DNA of 64,000 bases, taken from Streptomyces werraensis. Lineage in GTDB: Bacteria; Actinomycetota; Actinomycetes; Streptomycetales; Streptomycetaceae. The stretch spans positions 248,001 through 312,000 of the forward strand of contig BNBX01000010.1 in the NCBI GenBank assembly GCA_014656175.1. The letters run 5' to 3'. Both the position numbers and the translations under genes were made by a program. The notes under the pieces were generated by a model that was not told the origin of the DNA, searched no databases, and saw only the letters and a program-made list of their open reading frames with translations. Numbering within the stretch: the first letter of the stretch is position 1; every line of letters begins with the position of its first letter. Shown here in pieces: positions 27,538-35,844 of this stretch.

Positions 27538-28485
27538 GTGAACACAACCCCACAGCCCGATCCCCGGGACCGCCCCGCGCGGCTCACGGTCGGCGTCGTA
27601 GGCGCCGGACGTGTGGGCCCCGCCCTCGCCGCGTCCCTGCAGCTCGCCGGGCACCGCCCGGTGGCCGTCTCCGCCGTCTCCGACGCCTCCCGCAGGCGCG
27701 CCGAGGAGATGCTGCCGGACGTGCCGGTGGTGCCGCCCGCGGAGGTGCTGGAGCGGTCCGAGCTGGTGCTGCTGACCGTCCCCGACGACGCCCTGCCCGA
27801 GCTGGTCACCGGACTCGCCGAGACCGGCGCCGTGCGCCCCGGCCAGCTCCTCGTGCACACCTCCGGGCGTTACGGCGCGAAGGTCCTCGACCCCGCCCTG
27901 CGCGCGGGCGCGCTGCCGCTCGCCCTGCACCCGGCGATGACGTTCACCGGCACCCCCGTGGACGTGCAGCGGCTCGCCGGATGCTCCTTCGGCGTCACCG
28001 CGCCCGACGAGCTGCGGCTGGCCGCCGAGGCGCTGGTCATCGAGATGGGCGGCGAGCCCGAGTGGATCGCCGAGGAGAACCGCCCGCTCTACCACGCGGC
28101 CCTCGCCCTGGGCGCCAACCACCTGGTCACCCTGGTGGCCCAGTCCCTGGAGCTGCTGCGCACCGCGGGCGTCGGCGCCCCCGACCGGATGCTCGGCCCG
28201 CTGCTCGGCGCCGCCCTCGACAACGCCCTGCGCTCCGGCGACGCGGCCCTCACCGGACCGGTCGCCCGGGGCGACGCCGGCACGGTCGCGGCGCACGTCG
28301 CCGAGTTGCGCGAGCACGCACCCGGGACCGTCGCCGGATACCTGGCCATGGCCCGCGCCACCGCCGACCGCGCCCTCGCCCACGGGCTGCTGAAGCCGGA
28401 GCTCGCCGAGCCCCTCCTCGGGGTGCTCGCCGGTCCGTCCGACGCGGCCGCCGGCCCCGGAGAGACCCCGGGGGACGCGACATGA
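27538..28485 (+). CDS. Rossmann-like/DUF2520 NAD(P)-binding protein upstream of panC
   Basis: The 315-residue protein begins with a dinucleotide-binding loop VGVVGAGRVGPALAASL (GxGxxG) and ends with an all-helical domain typical of 6-phosphogluconate dehydrogenase-like C-termini (DUF2520). Its fold resembles ketopantoate reductase, and it precedes panC here as its relative does in mycobacteria (recalled), so a role in pantothenate synthesis is plausible but unproven. GTG 27538 is the start. It heads a tightly packed operon: panC, nadB, nadC, coaX. Confidence 0.82.
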   Translation: MNTTPQPDPRDRPARLTVGVVGAGRVGPALAASLQLAGHRPVAVSAVSDASRRRAEEMLPDVPVVPPAEVLERSELVLLTVPDDALPELVTGLAETGAVRPGQLLVHTSGRYGAKVLDPALRAGALPLALHPAMTFTGTPVDVQRLAGCSFGVTAPDELRLAAEALVIEMGGEPEWIAEENRPLYHAALALGANHLVTLVAQSLELLRTAGVGAPDRMLGPLLGAALDNALRSGDAALTGPVARGDAGTVAAHVAELREHAPGTVAGYLAMARATADRALAHGLLKPELAEPLLGVLAGPSDAAAGPGETPGDAT

Positions 28486-28562
28486 GCGGCACCGCCCGCA
28501 CCTCCCGCCCCCACCCCACCCGTACGCCCCCGCGCGCGTCCCGGAACGGAGCCGCCCGATGA
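28482..28562 (+). CDS. Possible 26-residue coupling micro-ORF between Rossmann gene and panC
   Basis: An ATG at 28482 overlaps the upstream stop (ATGA). Its frame runs 26 Arg/Thr/Pro-rich codons to a TGA that overlaps the panC ATG at 28559 (ATGA). A GGGGGA run precedes it. It has no protein family. It could be a translational relay, or simply chance in a 73-nt spacer; panC also has its own GGAG at 28549-28552. Confidence 0.3.
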   Translation: MSGTARTSRPHPTRTPPRASRNGAAR

Positions 28563-29557
28563 CCGCCTCCCTGCTGCGCACCGCCGCCGACCTGCGGGCC
28601 CGCGCGCGTACCGGCCGCCGTGCCGTCGTGATGACCATGGGCGCGCTGCACGAGGGCCACGCCACGCTGATCCGCACCGCCCGGAGGATCGCGGGGCCCG
28701 AGGGCGAGGTCGTCGTCACCGTCTTCGTCAACCCGCTGCAGTTCGGCGCCGGCGAGGACCTGGACCGCTACCCGCGCACCCTGGACGCCGACGTCGAGCT
28801 GGCCGGGAAGTCCGGCGCGGACGCCGTGTTCGCCCCGTCCGTCGACGAGGTCTATCCCGGCGGCGAACCCCAGGTGAGGATCAGCGCCGGACCCATGGGC
28901 GAGCGGCTGGAGGGCGCCTCCCGCCCCGGCCACTTCGACGGCATGCTCACCGTCGTGGCGAAGCTGCTGCACCTCACCCGCCCCGACGTCGCTCTCTACG
29001 GGCAGAAGGACGCCCAGCAGCTCGCCCTGATCCGGCGCATGGTGCGCGACCTGAACTTCGGGGTGGAGATCGTCGGTGTCCCCACCGTCCGCGAGGAGGA
29101 CGGGCTCGCCCTGTCCAGCCGCAACCGCTACCTCTCGCCCGCCGAGCGGCGCACCGCGCTCGCCCTGTCGCAGGCCCTGTTCGCGGGCCGCGACCGGCAC
29201 GCCGCGCAGGAGGCGCTGCGCGCCCGCGCCCGCGAGGTGCCCGCCACGCGGGCGCGTGCCGAGGCGCTCAGCGCGATCGGCGAGTCCCGCGCCGCCGCCG
29301 ACGCGCACGCCGTCGCCACCACCGCCGGCGGGCCCGCCGCGGTCCGTGCCGCCGCCCGCCTGGTGCTGGACGAGGCCGCCCGCCTCGACCCGCCGCTGCG
29401 GCTGGACTACCTGGCGCTGGTCGACCCGTCCGACTTCACCGAGATCGGCGACGACTTCACCGGCGAGGCCGTCCTCGCGGTCGCCGCGCGCGTGGGCTCC
29501 ACCCGGCTGATCGACAACCTCCCCCTGACCTTCGGAACGTTCGGAGACGCCTCGTGA
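28559..29557 (+). CDS. panC: Pantoate-beta-alanine ligase
   Basis: The 332-residue enzyme makes pantothenate from pantoate, beta-alanine and ATP. The HIGH-like MGALHEGHATLI, the VFVNPLQFG loop, GRFDGM-type GHFDGMLTVV, YGQKDAQQLA and the SSRNRYLS motif are all present. It is about 30-50 residues longer than many PanC because of an Ala/Arg-rich insertion near residue 220. The stop overlaps nadB by 4 nt (GTGA). Confidence 0.97.
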   Translation: MTASLLRTAADLRARARTGRRAVVMTMGALHEGHATLIRTARRIAGPEGEVVVTVFVNPLQFGAGEDLDRYPRTLDADVELAGKSGADAVFAPSVDEVYPGGEPQVRISAGPMGERLEGASRPGHFDGMLTVVAKLLHLTRPDVALYGQKDAQQLALIRRMVRDLNFGVEIVGVPTVREEDGLALSSRNRYLSPAERRTALALSQALFAGRDRHAAQEALRARAREVPATRARAEALSAIGESRAAADAHAVATTAGGPAAVRAAARLVLDEAARLDPPLRLDYLALVDPSDFTEIGDDFTGEAVLAVAARVGSTRLIDNLPLTFGTFGDAS

Positions 29558-31257
29558 CCACTACAGGCATACGGCTGCACGCCCCCGCCCCGGGGTGGTC
29601 CATCGACGCGGACGTCGTGGTCGTCGGCTCCGGCGTCGCCGGGCTCACCGCCGCCCTGCGCTGCGAGGCCGCGGGACTCACCACCGTGGTGGTCACCAAG
29701 GCGCGCCTCGACGACGGCTCGACCCGCTGGGCGCAGGGCGGCATCGCCGCGGCCCTCGGCGAGGGCGACACCCCCCAGCAGCACCTCGACGACACCCTGG
29801 TCGCAGGCGCGGGCCTGTGCGACGAGGAGGCGGTGCGCATCCTGGTCACCGAGGGCCCCGACGCCGTACGGCGGCTCATCGCGACCGGCGCGCAGTTCGA
29901 CGAGTCCATCGACGGCGGCCTGGAACTCACCCGCGAGGGCGGCCACCACCGGCGCCGCATCGCCCACGCGGGCGGCGACGCCACCGGCGCGGAGATCTCC
30001 CGCGCCCTGGTCGAGGCGGTCCGCGCGCGAGGGCTCCGCACGATCGAGAACGCGCTCGTCCTGGACCTGCTCACCGACGCCGAGGGCCGCACCGCCGGCG
30101 TCACCCTGCACGTCATGGGCGAGGGCCAGCACGACGGCGTGGGCGCGGTCCACGCGCCCGCCGTGGTGCTCGCCACCGGCGGCATGGGCCAGGTGTTCTC
30201 CGCGACCACCAACCCGGCCGTCTCCACCGGCGACGGCGTCGCCCTCGCCCTGCGCGCGGGCGCCGAGGTGAGCGACCTGGAGTTCGTCCAGTTCCACCCC
30301 ACGGTGCTGTTCCTCGGCCCGGACGCGGAGGGCCAGCAGCCGCTGGTCTCCGAGGCGGTGCGCGGTGAGGGAGCCCACCTGGTGGACGCCGACGGCGTGC
30401 GCTTCATGCTGGGGCAGCACGAGCTGGCCGAGCTGGCGCCCCGCGACGTCGTCGCCAAGGGCATCGTGCGCCGCATGCTGGACAACGACGCCGAGCACAT
30501 GTACCTCGACGCCCGGCACTTCGGCGCCGAGATGTGGGAGCACCGCTTCCCGACGATCCTGGCCGCCTGCCGCGCCCACGGCATCGACCCCGTCACCCAG
30601 CCCGTGCCGGTCGCCCCGGCCGCCCACTACGCCTCCGGCGGAGTCCGCACCGACTCCCACGGCCGCACCACCGTGCCCGGGCTGTACGCGTGCGGGGAGG
30701 TCGCCTGCACCGGCGTGCACGGCGCCAACCGGCTCGCGTCCAACTCGCTCCTCGAGGGCCTGGTCTACGCCGAGCGCATCGCCGCCGACATCGCCGCCAC
30801 CGGCCTCCACACGCGCGTGCCGCAGCCGCTGCCCACGGCGGAGCGCCCCGCGCACCCGCTGCTCCCGCCCGAGGCGCGCTTCGCCATCCAGCGGATCATG
30901 ACCCGCGGCGCGGGCGTGCTGCGCTCCGAGGCGTCCCTCGCCGAGGCCGCCGACCGTCTGCACCGGCTGCACGCCGACGCGCGCGACGCCCTCGACGAGA
31001 ACGGCAAGACCGCCGAGCCGGGCGTCGACACCTGGGAGGCCACCAACCTGCTGTGCGTCGCCCGTGTGCTCGTGGCGGCGGCCCGGCAGCGCGAGGAGAC
31101 CCGCGGCTGCCACTGGCGCGAGGACCGTCCCGAGCGCGACGACACGGCATGGCGCCGCCACATCGTCGTACGGCTGAATCCCGACCGATCGCTGGCGGTG
31201 CGCACCACCGACACCACAGACTTCCCCCCGACCCTCCCCCAGGCCCAGGAGCAGTGA
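29554..31257 (+). CDS. nadB: L-aspartate oxidase
   Basis: The 567-residue flavoenzyme oxidises aspartate to iminoaspartate, the first step of de novo NAD synthesis. FAD-binding VVVVGSGVAGLTAAL, the STRWAQGGIAA motif, EFVQFHPTVLF and the C-terminal GVHGANRLASNSLLEGLVYA segment are all present. The GTG start overlaps the panC stop. NadC follows directly. No nadA (quinolinate synthase) is in this window. Confidence 0.97.
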   Translation: MTTTGIRLHAPAPGWSIDADVVVVGSGVAGLTAALRCEAAGLTTVVVTKARLDDGSTRWAQGGIAAALGEGDTPQQHLDDTLVAGAGLCDEEAVRILVTEGPDAVRRLIATGAQFDESIDGGLELTREGGHHRRRIAHAGGDATGAEISRALVEAVRARGLRTIENALVLDLLTDAEGRTAGVTLHVMGEGQHDGVGAVHAPAVVLATGGMGQVFSATTNPAVSTGDGVALALRAGAEVSDLEFVQFHPTVLFLGPDAEGQQPLVSEAVRGEGAHLVDADGVRFMLGQHELAELAPRDVVAKGIVRRMLDNDAEHMYLDARHFGAEMWEHRFPTILAACRAHGIDPVTQPVPVAPAAHYASGGVRTDSHGRTTVPGLYACGEVACTGVHGANRLASNSLLEGLVYAERIAADIAATGLHTRVPQPLPTAERPAHPLLPPEARFAIQRIMTRGAGVLRSEASLAEAADRLHRLHADARDALDENGKTAEPGVDTWEATNLLCVARVLVAAARQREETRGCHWREDRPERDDTAWRRHIVVRLNPDRSLAVRTTDTTDFPPTLPQAQEQ

Positions 31258-31262
31258 CAGCA

Positions 31263-32240
31263 GTGACCACCCCCGACCTTCCCCTCGTCTCCTCCGGCGG
31301 CTGTGGCGACGGCTGTGCCTGCGGCGCGGGCGAGGAGGACGCCTACCTGGAGTGCGGGCTCGACCCCGCGCTCGCCCAGCTCCTTGCCGACGCGGGGCTC
31401 GACCCCGTCGAGGTCGAGGACATCGCCAACGTGGCCCTCCAGGAGGACCTGGCGCACGGCGTGGACGTGACCACGGTCGCGACCATCCCCGAGGACGCCG
31501 TCGCCACCGCCGACTTCACCGCCCGCGAGGCGGGCACGGTGGCCGGCCTGCGGGTCGCCGAGGCGGTCATGTCGATCGTCTGCACCGAGGAGTTCGAGGT
31601 CGAGCGGCACGTGGAGGACGGCGACCGCGTGGAGGCCGGCCAGGTTCTGCTGTCGGTCACCACCCGCACCCGCGACCTCCTCACCGCCGAGCGCAGCGCG
31701 CTGAACCTGCTGTGCCGCCTGTCCGGCATCGCGACCGCCACGCGCGCGTGGGCGGACGCGCTGGAGGGCACCAAGGCGAAGGTCCGCGACACCCGCAAGA
31801 CCACGCCGGGGCTGCGCAGCCTGGAGAAGTTCGCGGTGCGCTGCGGCGGCGGCGTGAACCACCGCATGTCCCTGTCGGACGCGGCGCTGGTCAAGGACAA
31901 CCACGTGGTGGCCGCTGGCGGCGTCGCGCAGGCCTTCAAGGCCGTACGCGAGCGCTTCCCCGACGTCCCGATCGAGGTCGAGGTCGACACCCTGCACCAG
32001 CTCCGCGAGGTGCTGGACGCGGGCGCCGACCTGATCCTGCTGGACAACTTCACGCCCGTCGAGTGCGAGGAGGCGGTCGCCCTCGTCGACGGCCGCGCGG
32101 CGCTGGAGGCGTCCGGTCGCCTCACCCTGGCCAATGCCAAGGCGTACGCCGACACGGGCGTCGACTACCTCGCCGTGGGCGCCCTCACCCACTCCTCGCC
32201 GATCCTCGACATCGGCCTCGACCTGCGCGCTGCGGAGTAG
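31263..32240 (+). CDS. nadC: Nicotinate-nucleotide pyrophosphorylase (carboxylating)
   Basis: The 325-residue quinolinate phosphoribosyltransferase converts quinolinate and PRPP to nicotinate mononucleotide. Core motifs are DTRKTTPGLRSLEKFAV, RCGGGVNHRMSLSDAALVKDNH, EVEVDTLHQ and LLDNFTP. A 25-residue N-terminal extension carries a cysteine cluster (GGCGDGCACG) not needed for the fold. GTG 31263 is preferred, with AGGAG at 31247-31251; GTG 31254 overlaps the nadB stop but is only 2 nt from that site. Confidence 0.96.
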   Translation: MTTPDLPLVSSGGCGDGCACGAGEEDAYLECGLDPALAQLLADAGLDPVEVEDIANVALQEDLAHGVDVTTVATIPEDAVATADFTAREAGTVAGLRVAEAVMSIVCTEEFEVERHVEDGDRVEAGQVLLSVTTRTRDLLTAERSALNLLCRLSGIATATRAWADALEGTKAKVRDTRKTTPGLRSLEKFAVRCGGGVNHRMSLSDAALVKDNHVVAAGGVAQAFKAVRERFPDVPIEVEVDTLHQLREVLDAGADLILLDNFTPVECEEAVALVDGRAALEASGRLTLANAKAYADTGVDYLAVGALTHSSPILDIGLDLRAAE

Positions 32241-32248
32241 GACCGGCC

Positions 32249-33046
32249 ATGCTGCTGACCATCGACGTGGGCAACACGCACACCGTTCTCGGCCTGTTCG
32301 ACGGCGACGAGATCGTCGAGCACTGGCGCATCTCCACGGACGCGCGGCGCACGGCGGACGAGCTGGCCGTGCTCCTCCAGGGCCTGATGGGCATGCACCC
32401 GCTGCTGGGCGAGGAGCTGGGCGACGGCATCGACGGCATCGCCATCTGCGCGACCGTCCCGTCCGTGCTGCACGAACTGCGCGAGGTCACCCGCCGCTAT
32501 TACGGCGACGTGCCCGCGGTCCTCGTGGAGCCGGGCGTGAAGACGGGCGTGCCGATCCAGTTCGACAATCCCAAGGAGGTCGGCGCCGACCGCATCATCA
32601 ACGCGGTCGCCGCCAACGAGCTGTACGGGGGCCCGGCGATCGTCGTCGACTTCGGCACGGCGACGACGTTCGACGCGGTCTCCGCGCGCGGGGAGTACGT
32701 CGGCGGGGTCATCGCGCCCGGCATCGAGATCTCGGTCGAGGCGCTCGGCGTCAAGGCCGCCCAGCTCCGCAAGATCGAGGTGGCCCGCCCGCGCACGGTG
32801 ATCGGCAAGAACACGGTCGCGGCGATGCAGTCCGGCATCGTCTACGGCTTCGCCGGCCAGGTCGACGGCGTGGTCAACCGGATGGCGCGGGAACTGGCCG
32901 ACGACCCGGACGACGTCACGGTCATCGCCACGGGCGGCCTCGCCCCGATGGTCCTGGGCGAGGCGACGGTCATCGACGAGCACGAACCCTGGCTGACCCT
33001 GATCGGCCTCCGCCTGGTCTACGAGCGGAACGTGTCCCGCATGTAG
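32249..33046 (+). CDS. coaX: Type III pantothenate kinase
   Basis: The 265-residue ASKHA-fold kinase performs the first committed step of CoA synthesis. The motifs are LLTIDVGNTHTVLGLFDG (phosphate 1), GADRIINAVAA, VVDFGTATTFDAV and VIATGGLAPMV. It completes an operon that combines pantothenate ligation (panC) and pantothenate phosphorylation around nadBC. The gap to nadC is 8 bp with GGAG inside it. Confidence 0.97.
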   Translation: MLLTIDVGNTHTVLGLFDGDEIVEHWRISTDARRTADELAVLLQGLMGMHPLLGEELGDGIDGIAICATVPSVLHELREVTRRYYGDVPAVLVEPGVKTGVPIQFDNPKEVGADRIINAVAANELYGGPAIVVDFGTATTFDAVSARGEYVGGVIAPGIEISVEALGVKAAQLRKIEVARPRTVIGKNTVAAMQSGIVYGFAGQVDGVVNRMARELADDPDDVTVIATGGLAPMVLGEATVIDEHEPWLTLIGLRLVYERNVSRM

Positions 33047-33714
33047 CACCCGCTCCCGCGGGCCGCACCCTGCCCGCCCCGGGCGGCAGCGGGGTGCGGC
33101 GTTCCGCGTTACGGCCGCGCGCTCGTGCGGCCCGGCTGCCAGCCCGGCTCCTGCCCGCGGGCGCACGGCGGCCCCACGTGGGGCCGCCGTGCGGCTTCGC
33201 CCGGTGTCTTCGGCGGGCTGTCCACCTGGCGGTCCGGTTCCGCTGCCGGCCCGAGGGGCCGTGCCCGACGGTCCACCGGCGCTTTCGCCCATGCGGTTGC
33301 CCCTGGCCGGCTGCGTGGCCGGTCAGGGCCGGGACCGCTGAGCCGTGGCGCCCGGCGGGCTCCGCCCGGCGCGCTGCCGTCCGGGATGCGGCGGTGACCT
33401 CGCCGCCGACGAGTGGGCCGGCCGGCCCGGGGCCATGGTCCGTCGATCCGCCCGGGCGCCCCGCCGGGTCGTTTCCGTCGGCGGCGCCGCTCGTCCATCC
33501 GCTCGTTCCAGGCAGCGGCACCGCACCGTCGCCCCGCCCCGGGGAGGGGCGCTCGGCTCCCGTCGGGCCGTTCCGCTCGGCCGGCCTTGTGGCTGCAGCG
33601 GCGGTTGTCCCGCCCGGCGCCGGGCTGCCCCGCACCCCCGCCCACCCGGGTGGTGGGCGCGCCACACTGGCGATCTTTGTGTGGATTTGTCTGATTAGCG
33701 CGTATCGTCGCAGC
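33047..33714. other. 668-bp intergenic region without a supported gene
   Basis: Apart from the coaX hairpin, the region holds a perfect 30-bp palindrome at 33163-33192 (15+15, no spacer), probably a second terminator. After it come several hundred bases of GC-rich sequence with no consistent codon bias in any frame. AT-richer DNA at 33670-33708 contains a TATCGT hexamer serving the next gene. Confidence 0.55.
33062..33100 (+). terminator. Hairpin after coaX
   Basis: A 9-bp stem (33062-33070 with 33092-33100) encloses a GC-rich, partly paired interior and starts 16 nt after the coaX stop. Confidence 0.6.
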
Positions 33715-34320
33715 ATGCCCACGCCCTACGGATCCCGCGGCGGCCTGGCGTTCGGTGCACAGGAGCTGCGTGTGCTCCGCCGCGCCCTCGCCCTCGCCCT
33801 GCACCCCAGCCCGGCCACGGCCGACGACGTCCAGGACTGCCTGCGCCTCGCCGCGTCCCTCGACGAGGCGACGCGCGAAAGCGCCCGGCTGCGCGCCTTT
33901 CTGGTGGCCGATCTCGGCCGCTACCGCGCCGCCCTCCCCGGCACCGCCGCCGGCTACCTCGCGCTGCTGGAGGAGGCGCTGGGCGCCGGATACCGGCCGC
34001 AGCCGGACGATCTGGCCGCCCTGCGCGCCCTGCGCGGCAACCCCACCGCCGCCGCCCTGCTGCGGCACTGCGAGCGTGTCCGGCTGACCGCCCTGCCCGG
34101 GGGCCTGGCCTCCGCGGGCCAGGGCCAGGAGGAGCGCACGGAGCCGGAGAAGAAGCCCGGGGAGCGGCCCTCGACGCCCCACCCGGCGCCGAACCCGAGT
34201 CCCGAGCCCGCCCCGGGCACCCCCCGCCCGACCCGTCGGCCCGTGCCCACCCCCGGCGAGGTCTTCCCCCGGCGCAAACCCGCCACGCCCCCGCCGGACC
34301 AGCACCTGGCCGCCGGCTGA
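33715..34320 (+). CDS. Conserved hypothetical protein with Pro-rich tail
   Basis: The 201-residue protein has a helical N-terminal two-thirds (QELRVLRRALALALHPSPATADDVQDCLRLAASLDEATRES, here only partly quoted by position 15-60) that looks like a small conserved helical domain. A disordered Pro/Glu/Arg-rich tail follows from about residue 140. No known family is recognised. TATCGT at 33703-33708, 6 nt before ATG 33715, predicts a leaderless mRNA. A 57-residue membrane peptide gene lies 26 bp downstream. Confidence 0.7.
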   Translation: MPTPYGSRGGLAFGAQELRVLRRALALALHPSPATADDVQDCLRLAASLDEATRESARLRAFLVADLGRYRAALPGTAAGYLALLEEALGAGYRPQPDDLAALRALRGNPTAAALLRHCERVRLTALPGGLASAGQGQEERTEPEKKPGERPSTPHPAPNPSPEPAPGTPRPTRRPVPTPGEVFPRRKPATPPPDQHLAAG

Positions 34321-34346
34321 CCCGCCTGCCTGGCTACCCTGGACGC

Positions 34347-34520
34347 ATGGACTACGTCTCCGCGCTCCTGCCCCCGGTCGTCATGGCCGTCTTCTTCGTC
34401 GGCGTGATCCGCGTCATCGTGAAGACGCAGGGCGGCGCCAACAAGACCAAGGAGGACGCCGCCGTCGACGCGGCCCTCGCCCGGGCGGAAGGCTCGCCCG
34501 CCGGCAAGAGCGACGCCTGA
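34347..34520 (+). CDS. Small single-pass membrane protein (57 aa)
   Basis: MDYVSALLPPVVMAVFFVGV begins the protein: one hydrophobic helix (about 6-24), then a basic segment (IRVIVKTQGG) and an acidic/Ala-rich cytoplasmic tail. Codon bias is strongly streptomycete. A TACCCT hexamer at 34335-34340 is 6 nt from the ATG (leaderless pattern). An excellent intrinsic terminator follows at 34542, which supports a real transcript. Function is unknown. Confidence 0.75.
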   Translation: MDYVSALLPPVVMAVFFVGVIRVIVKTQGGANKTKEDAAVDAALARAEGSPAGKSDA

Positions 34521-34541
34521 CCGGGACCACCCCGGCCGCTC

Positions 34542-34575
34542 AGGGGCGTACGACCCGCCGTCGTACGCCCCTTTT
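34542..34575 (+). terminator. Intrinsic terminator after the small membrane protein
   Basis: A perfect 13-bp stem (34542-34554 with 34560-34572) has loop CCGCC and a run of T at 34572-34575. Confidence 0.9.
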
Positions 34576-34645
34576 GTCATGGTTCGCGGTGCATCACGCA
34601 CGTCCGGCACGCCATTGCCGGGATCTCCCACTATTGTTCTGAGTT

Positions 34646-35089
34646 GTGCCTCGCCCATTGGGAGAACTCGAAGACGCGGTCATGACGCGGGTCTGGAAGT
34701 GGAACCGCCCGGTGACCGTTCGGGAAGTCCTGGAAGATCTCCAGAAGGAACGGTCCATCGCGTACACCACGGTGATGACCGTTTTGGACAATCTCCATCA
34801 GAAGGGCTGGGTGCGCCGGGAGTCCGAAGGGCGCGCCTATCGATATGAGGCGGTCTCCACCCGCGCCGCCTACGCCGCCGCCCTCATGAACGAGGCGTGG
34901 TCGCAGAGCGACAACGCCGCCGCGGCTCTCGTCGCGTTCTTCGGCATGATGAGCGAGGAACAGCGGCAGGCTCTCCAGGACGCCATGCGGATCGTCCAGC
35001 TCCCGCAAACCCCCGAAGCCGACGGCGACAACGCCGGTACTCCGGTCGACGAGAACCCCGCCTCTCGCGACGAGCCCGGCGGGCGATAG
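34646..35089 (+). CDS. BlaI/MecI/CopY-family transcriptional repressor
   Basis: The 147-residue protein has the family's winged helix: LGELEDAVMTRVWKWNRPVTVREVLEDL (only key parts: LGELE, VTVREVL), AYTTVMTVLDNLHQKGWVRR and GRAYRYEAV. In Gram-positives such repressors control beta-lactamase or copper genes and are usually inactivated by a BlaR1 protease or metal. No BlaR1/M56 gene is adjacent. The acidic C-terminal 25 residues are extra. TATTGT at 34632-34637 lies 8 nt before GTG 34646. Confidence 0.9.
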   Translation: MPRPLGELEDAVMTRVWKWNRPVTVREVLEDLQKERSIAYTTVMTVLDNLHQKGWVRRESEGRAYRYEAVSTRAAYAAALMNEAWSQSDNAAAALVAFFGMMSEEQRQALQDAMRIVQLPQTPEADGDNAGTPVDENPASRDEPGGR

Positions 35090-35098
35090 CGTCCGTCC

Positions 35099-35632
35099 AT
35101 GTCAGCAGACAGCCCCGAAGTCACCACGAATGCCCTGACCGTGCGGCGGGCCCGCACCAGCGATGTGCCGGCCGTACGCCGCCTCCTCGACGTCTACGTC
35201 CGCGAGGGCATCCTGCTCGACAAAGCCATGGTGACGCTTTACGAGGACATCCAGGAGTTCTGGGTCGCGGAACGGGACGACAACGCGGAGGTCGTAGGCT
35301 GCGGCGCCCTGCATGTGATGTGGGAAGACCTCGCGGAAGTGCGCACTCTCGCCGTGAAGCCGGGCCTGAAGGGCGCGGGCGTGGGCCACCGCCTGCTGGA
35401 GAAGTTGCTGCAGACGGCCCGCTGGCTCGGTGTTCGACGCGTTTTCTGTCTGACCTTCGAAGTGGACTTCTTCGGCAAGCACGGCTTCGTGGAGATCGGT
35501 GAGACGCCCGTCGACCGCGATGTGTACGCGGAGTTGCTGCGCTCCTATGACGAGGGTGTCGCGGAGTTCCTGGGTCTCGAACGCGTGAAACCGAACACCT
35601 TGGGCAACAGCCGGATGCTTCTGCATCTGTGA
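35099..35632 (+). CDS. GNAT acetyltransferase, amino-acid N-acetyltransferase (ArgA-like) type
   Basis: The 177-residue protein has the acetyl-CoA loop VKPGLKGAGVGHRLLEKLL (R/Q-x-x-G-x-G/A). The segments VGCGALHVMWEDLAEVRTLAV and FFGKHGFVEI are found in the short stand-alone N-acetylglutamate synthases of actinobacteria. It may therefore start arginine synthesis by acetylating glutamate; this is inferred from similarity to the mycobacterial protein. A TAGCGT hexamer at 35087-35092 overlaps the upstream stop codon and lies 6 nt before ATG 35099, so it may have its own leaderless promoter. Confidence 0.85.
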   Translation: MSADSPEVTTNALTVRRARTSDVPAVRRLLDVYVREGILLDKAMVTLYEDIQEFWVAERDDNAEVVGCGALHVMWEDLAEVRTLAVKPGLKGAGVGHRLLEKLLQTARWLGVRRVFCLTFEVDFFGKHGFVEIGETPVDRDVYAELLRSYDEGVAEFLGLERVKPNTLGNSRMLLHL

Positions 35633-35753
35633 TCTGTGTCAGGGCCACTATGCGGGTGCCCTATGTCCGAAACGCGCATGTTTCCGGGACGTGCGCGGGC
35701 CCCTGTCCTCTGCCGGGGGTTTGTGTTTTTACGGCAAAAGCGGTTTGCTTTCC

Positions 35754-35771
35754 GCAGTACTGCAGTACTGC
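35754..35771. promoter_or_regulatory. 18-bp perfect palindrome upstream of lsr2
   Basis: GCAGTACTGCAGTACTGC is self-complementary and consists of two overlapping GCAGTACTGC palindromes. It sits immediately before a TATAAC hexamer (35773-35778), with TTTCCG at 35749-35754 as a weak -35 at 18 bp, so a protein bound here would block or reshape the lsr2 promoter. The binder is unknown. Confidence 0.6.
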
Positions 35772-35844
35772 ATATAACAAGGGGCGGCGATACGGCGGAC
35801 GCCGGCTCACCCCGGCCCTCAAGTTATCGATGAAAGGAAATCCG

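Noticed and set aside
33190..33640. Several 90-120 codon frames in both strands between coaX and the next gene
   Set aside because: All are Arg/Pro/Gly-rich, overlap each other, and lack ribosome sites and codon bias.
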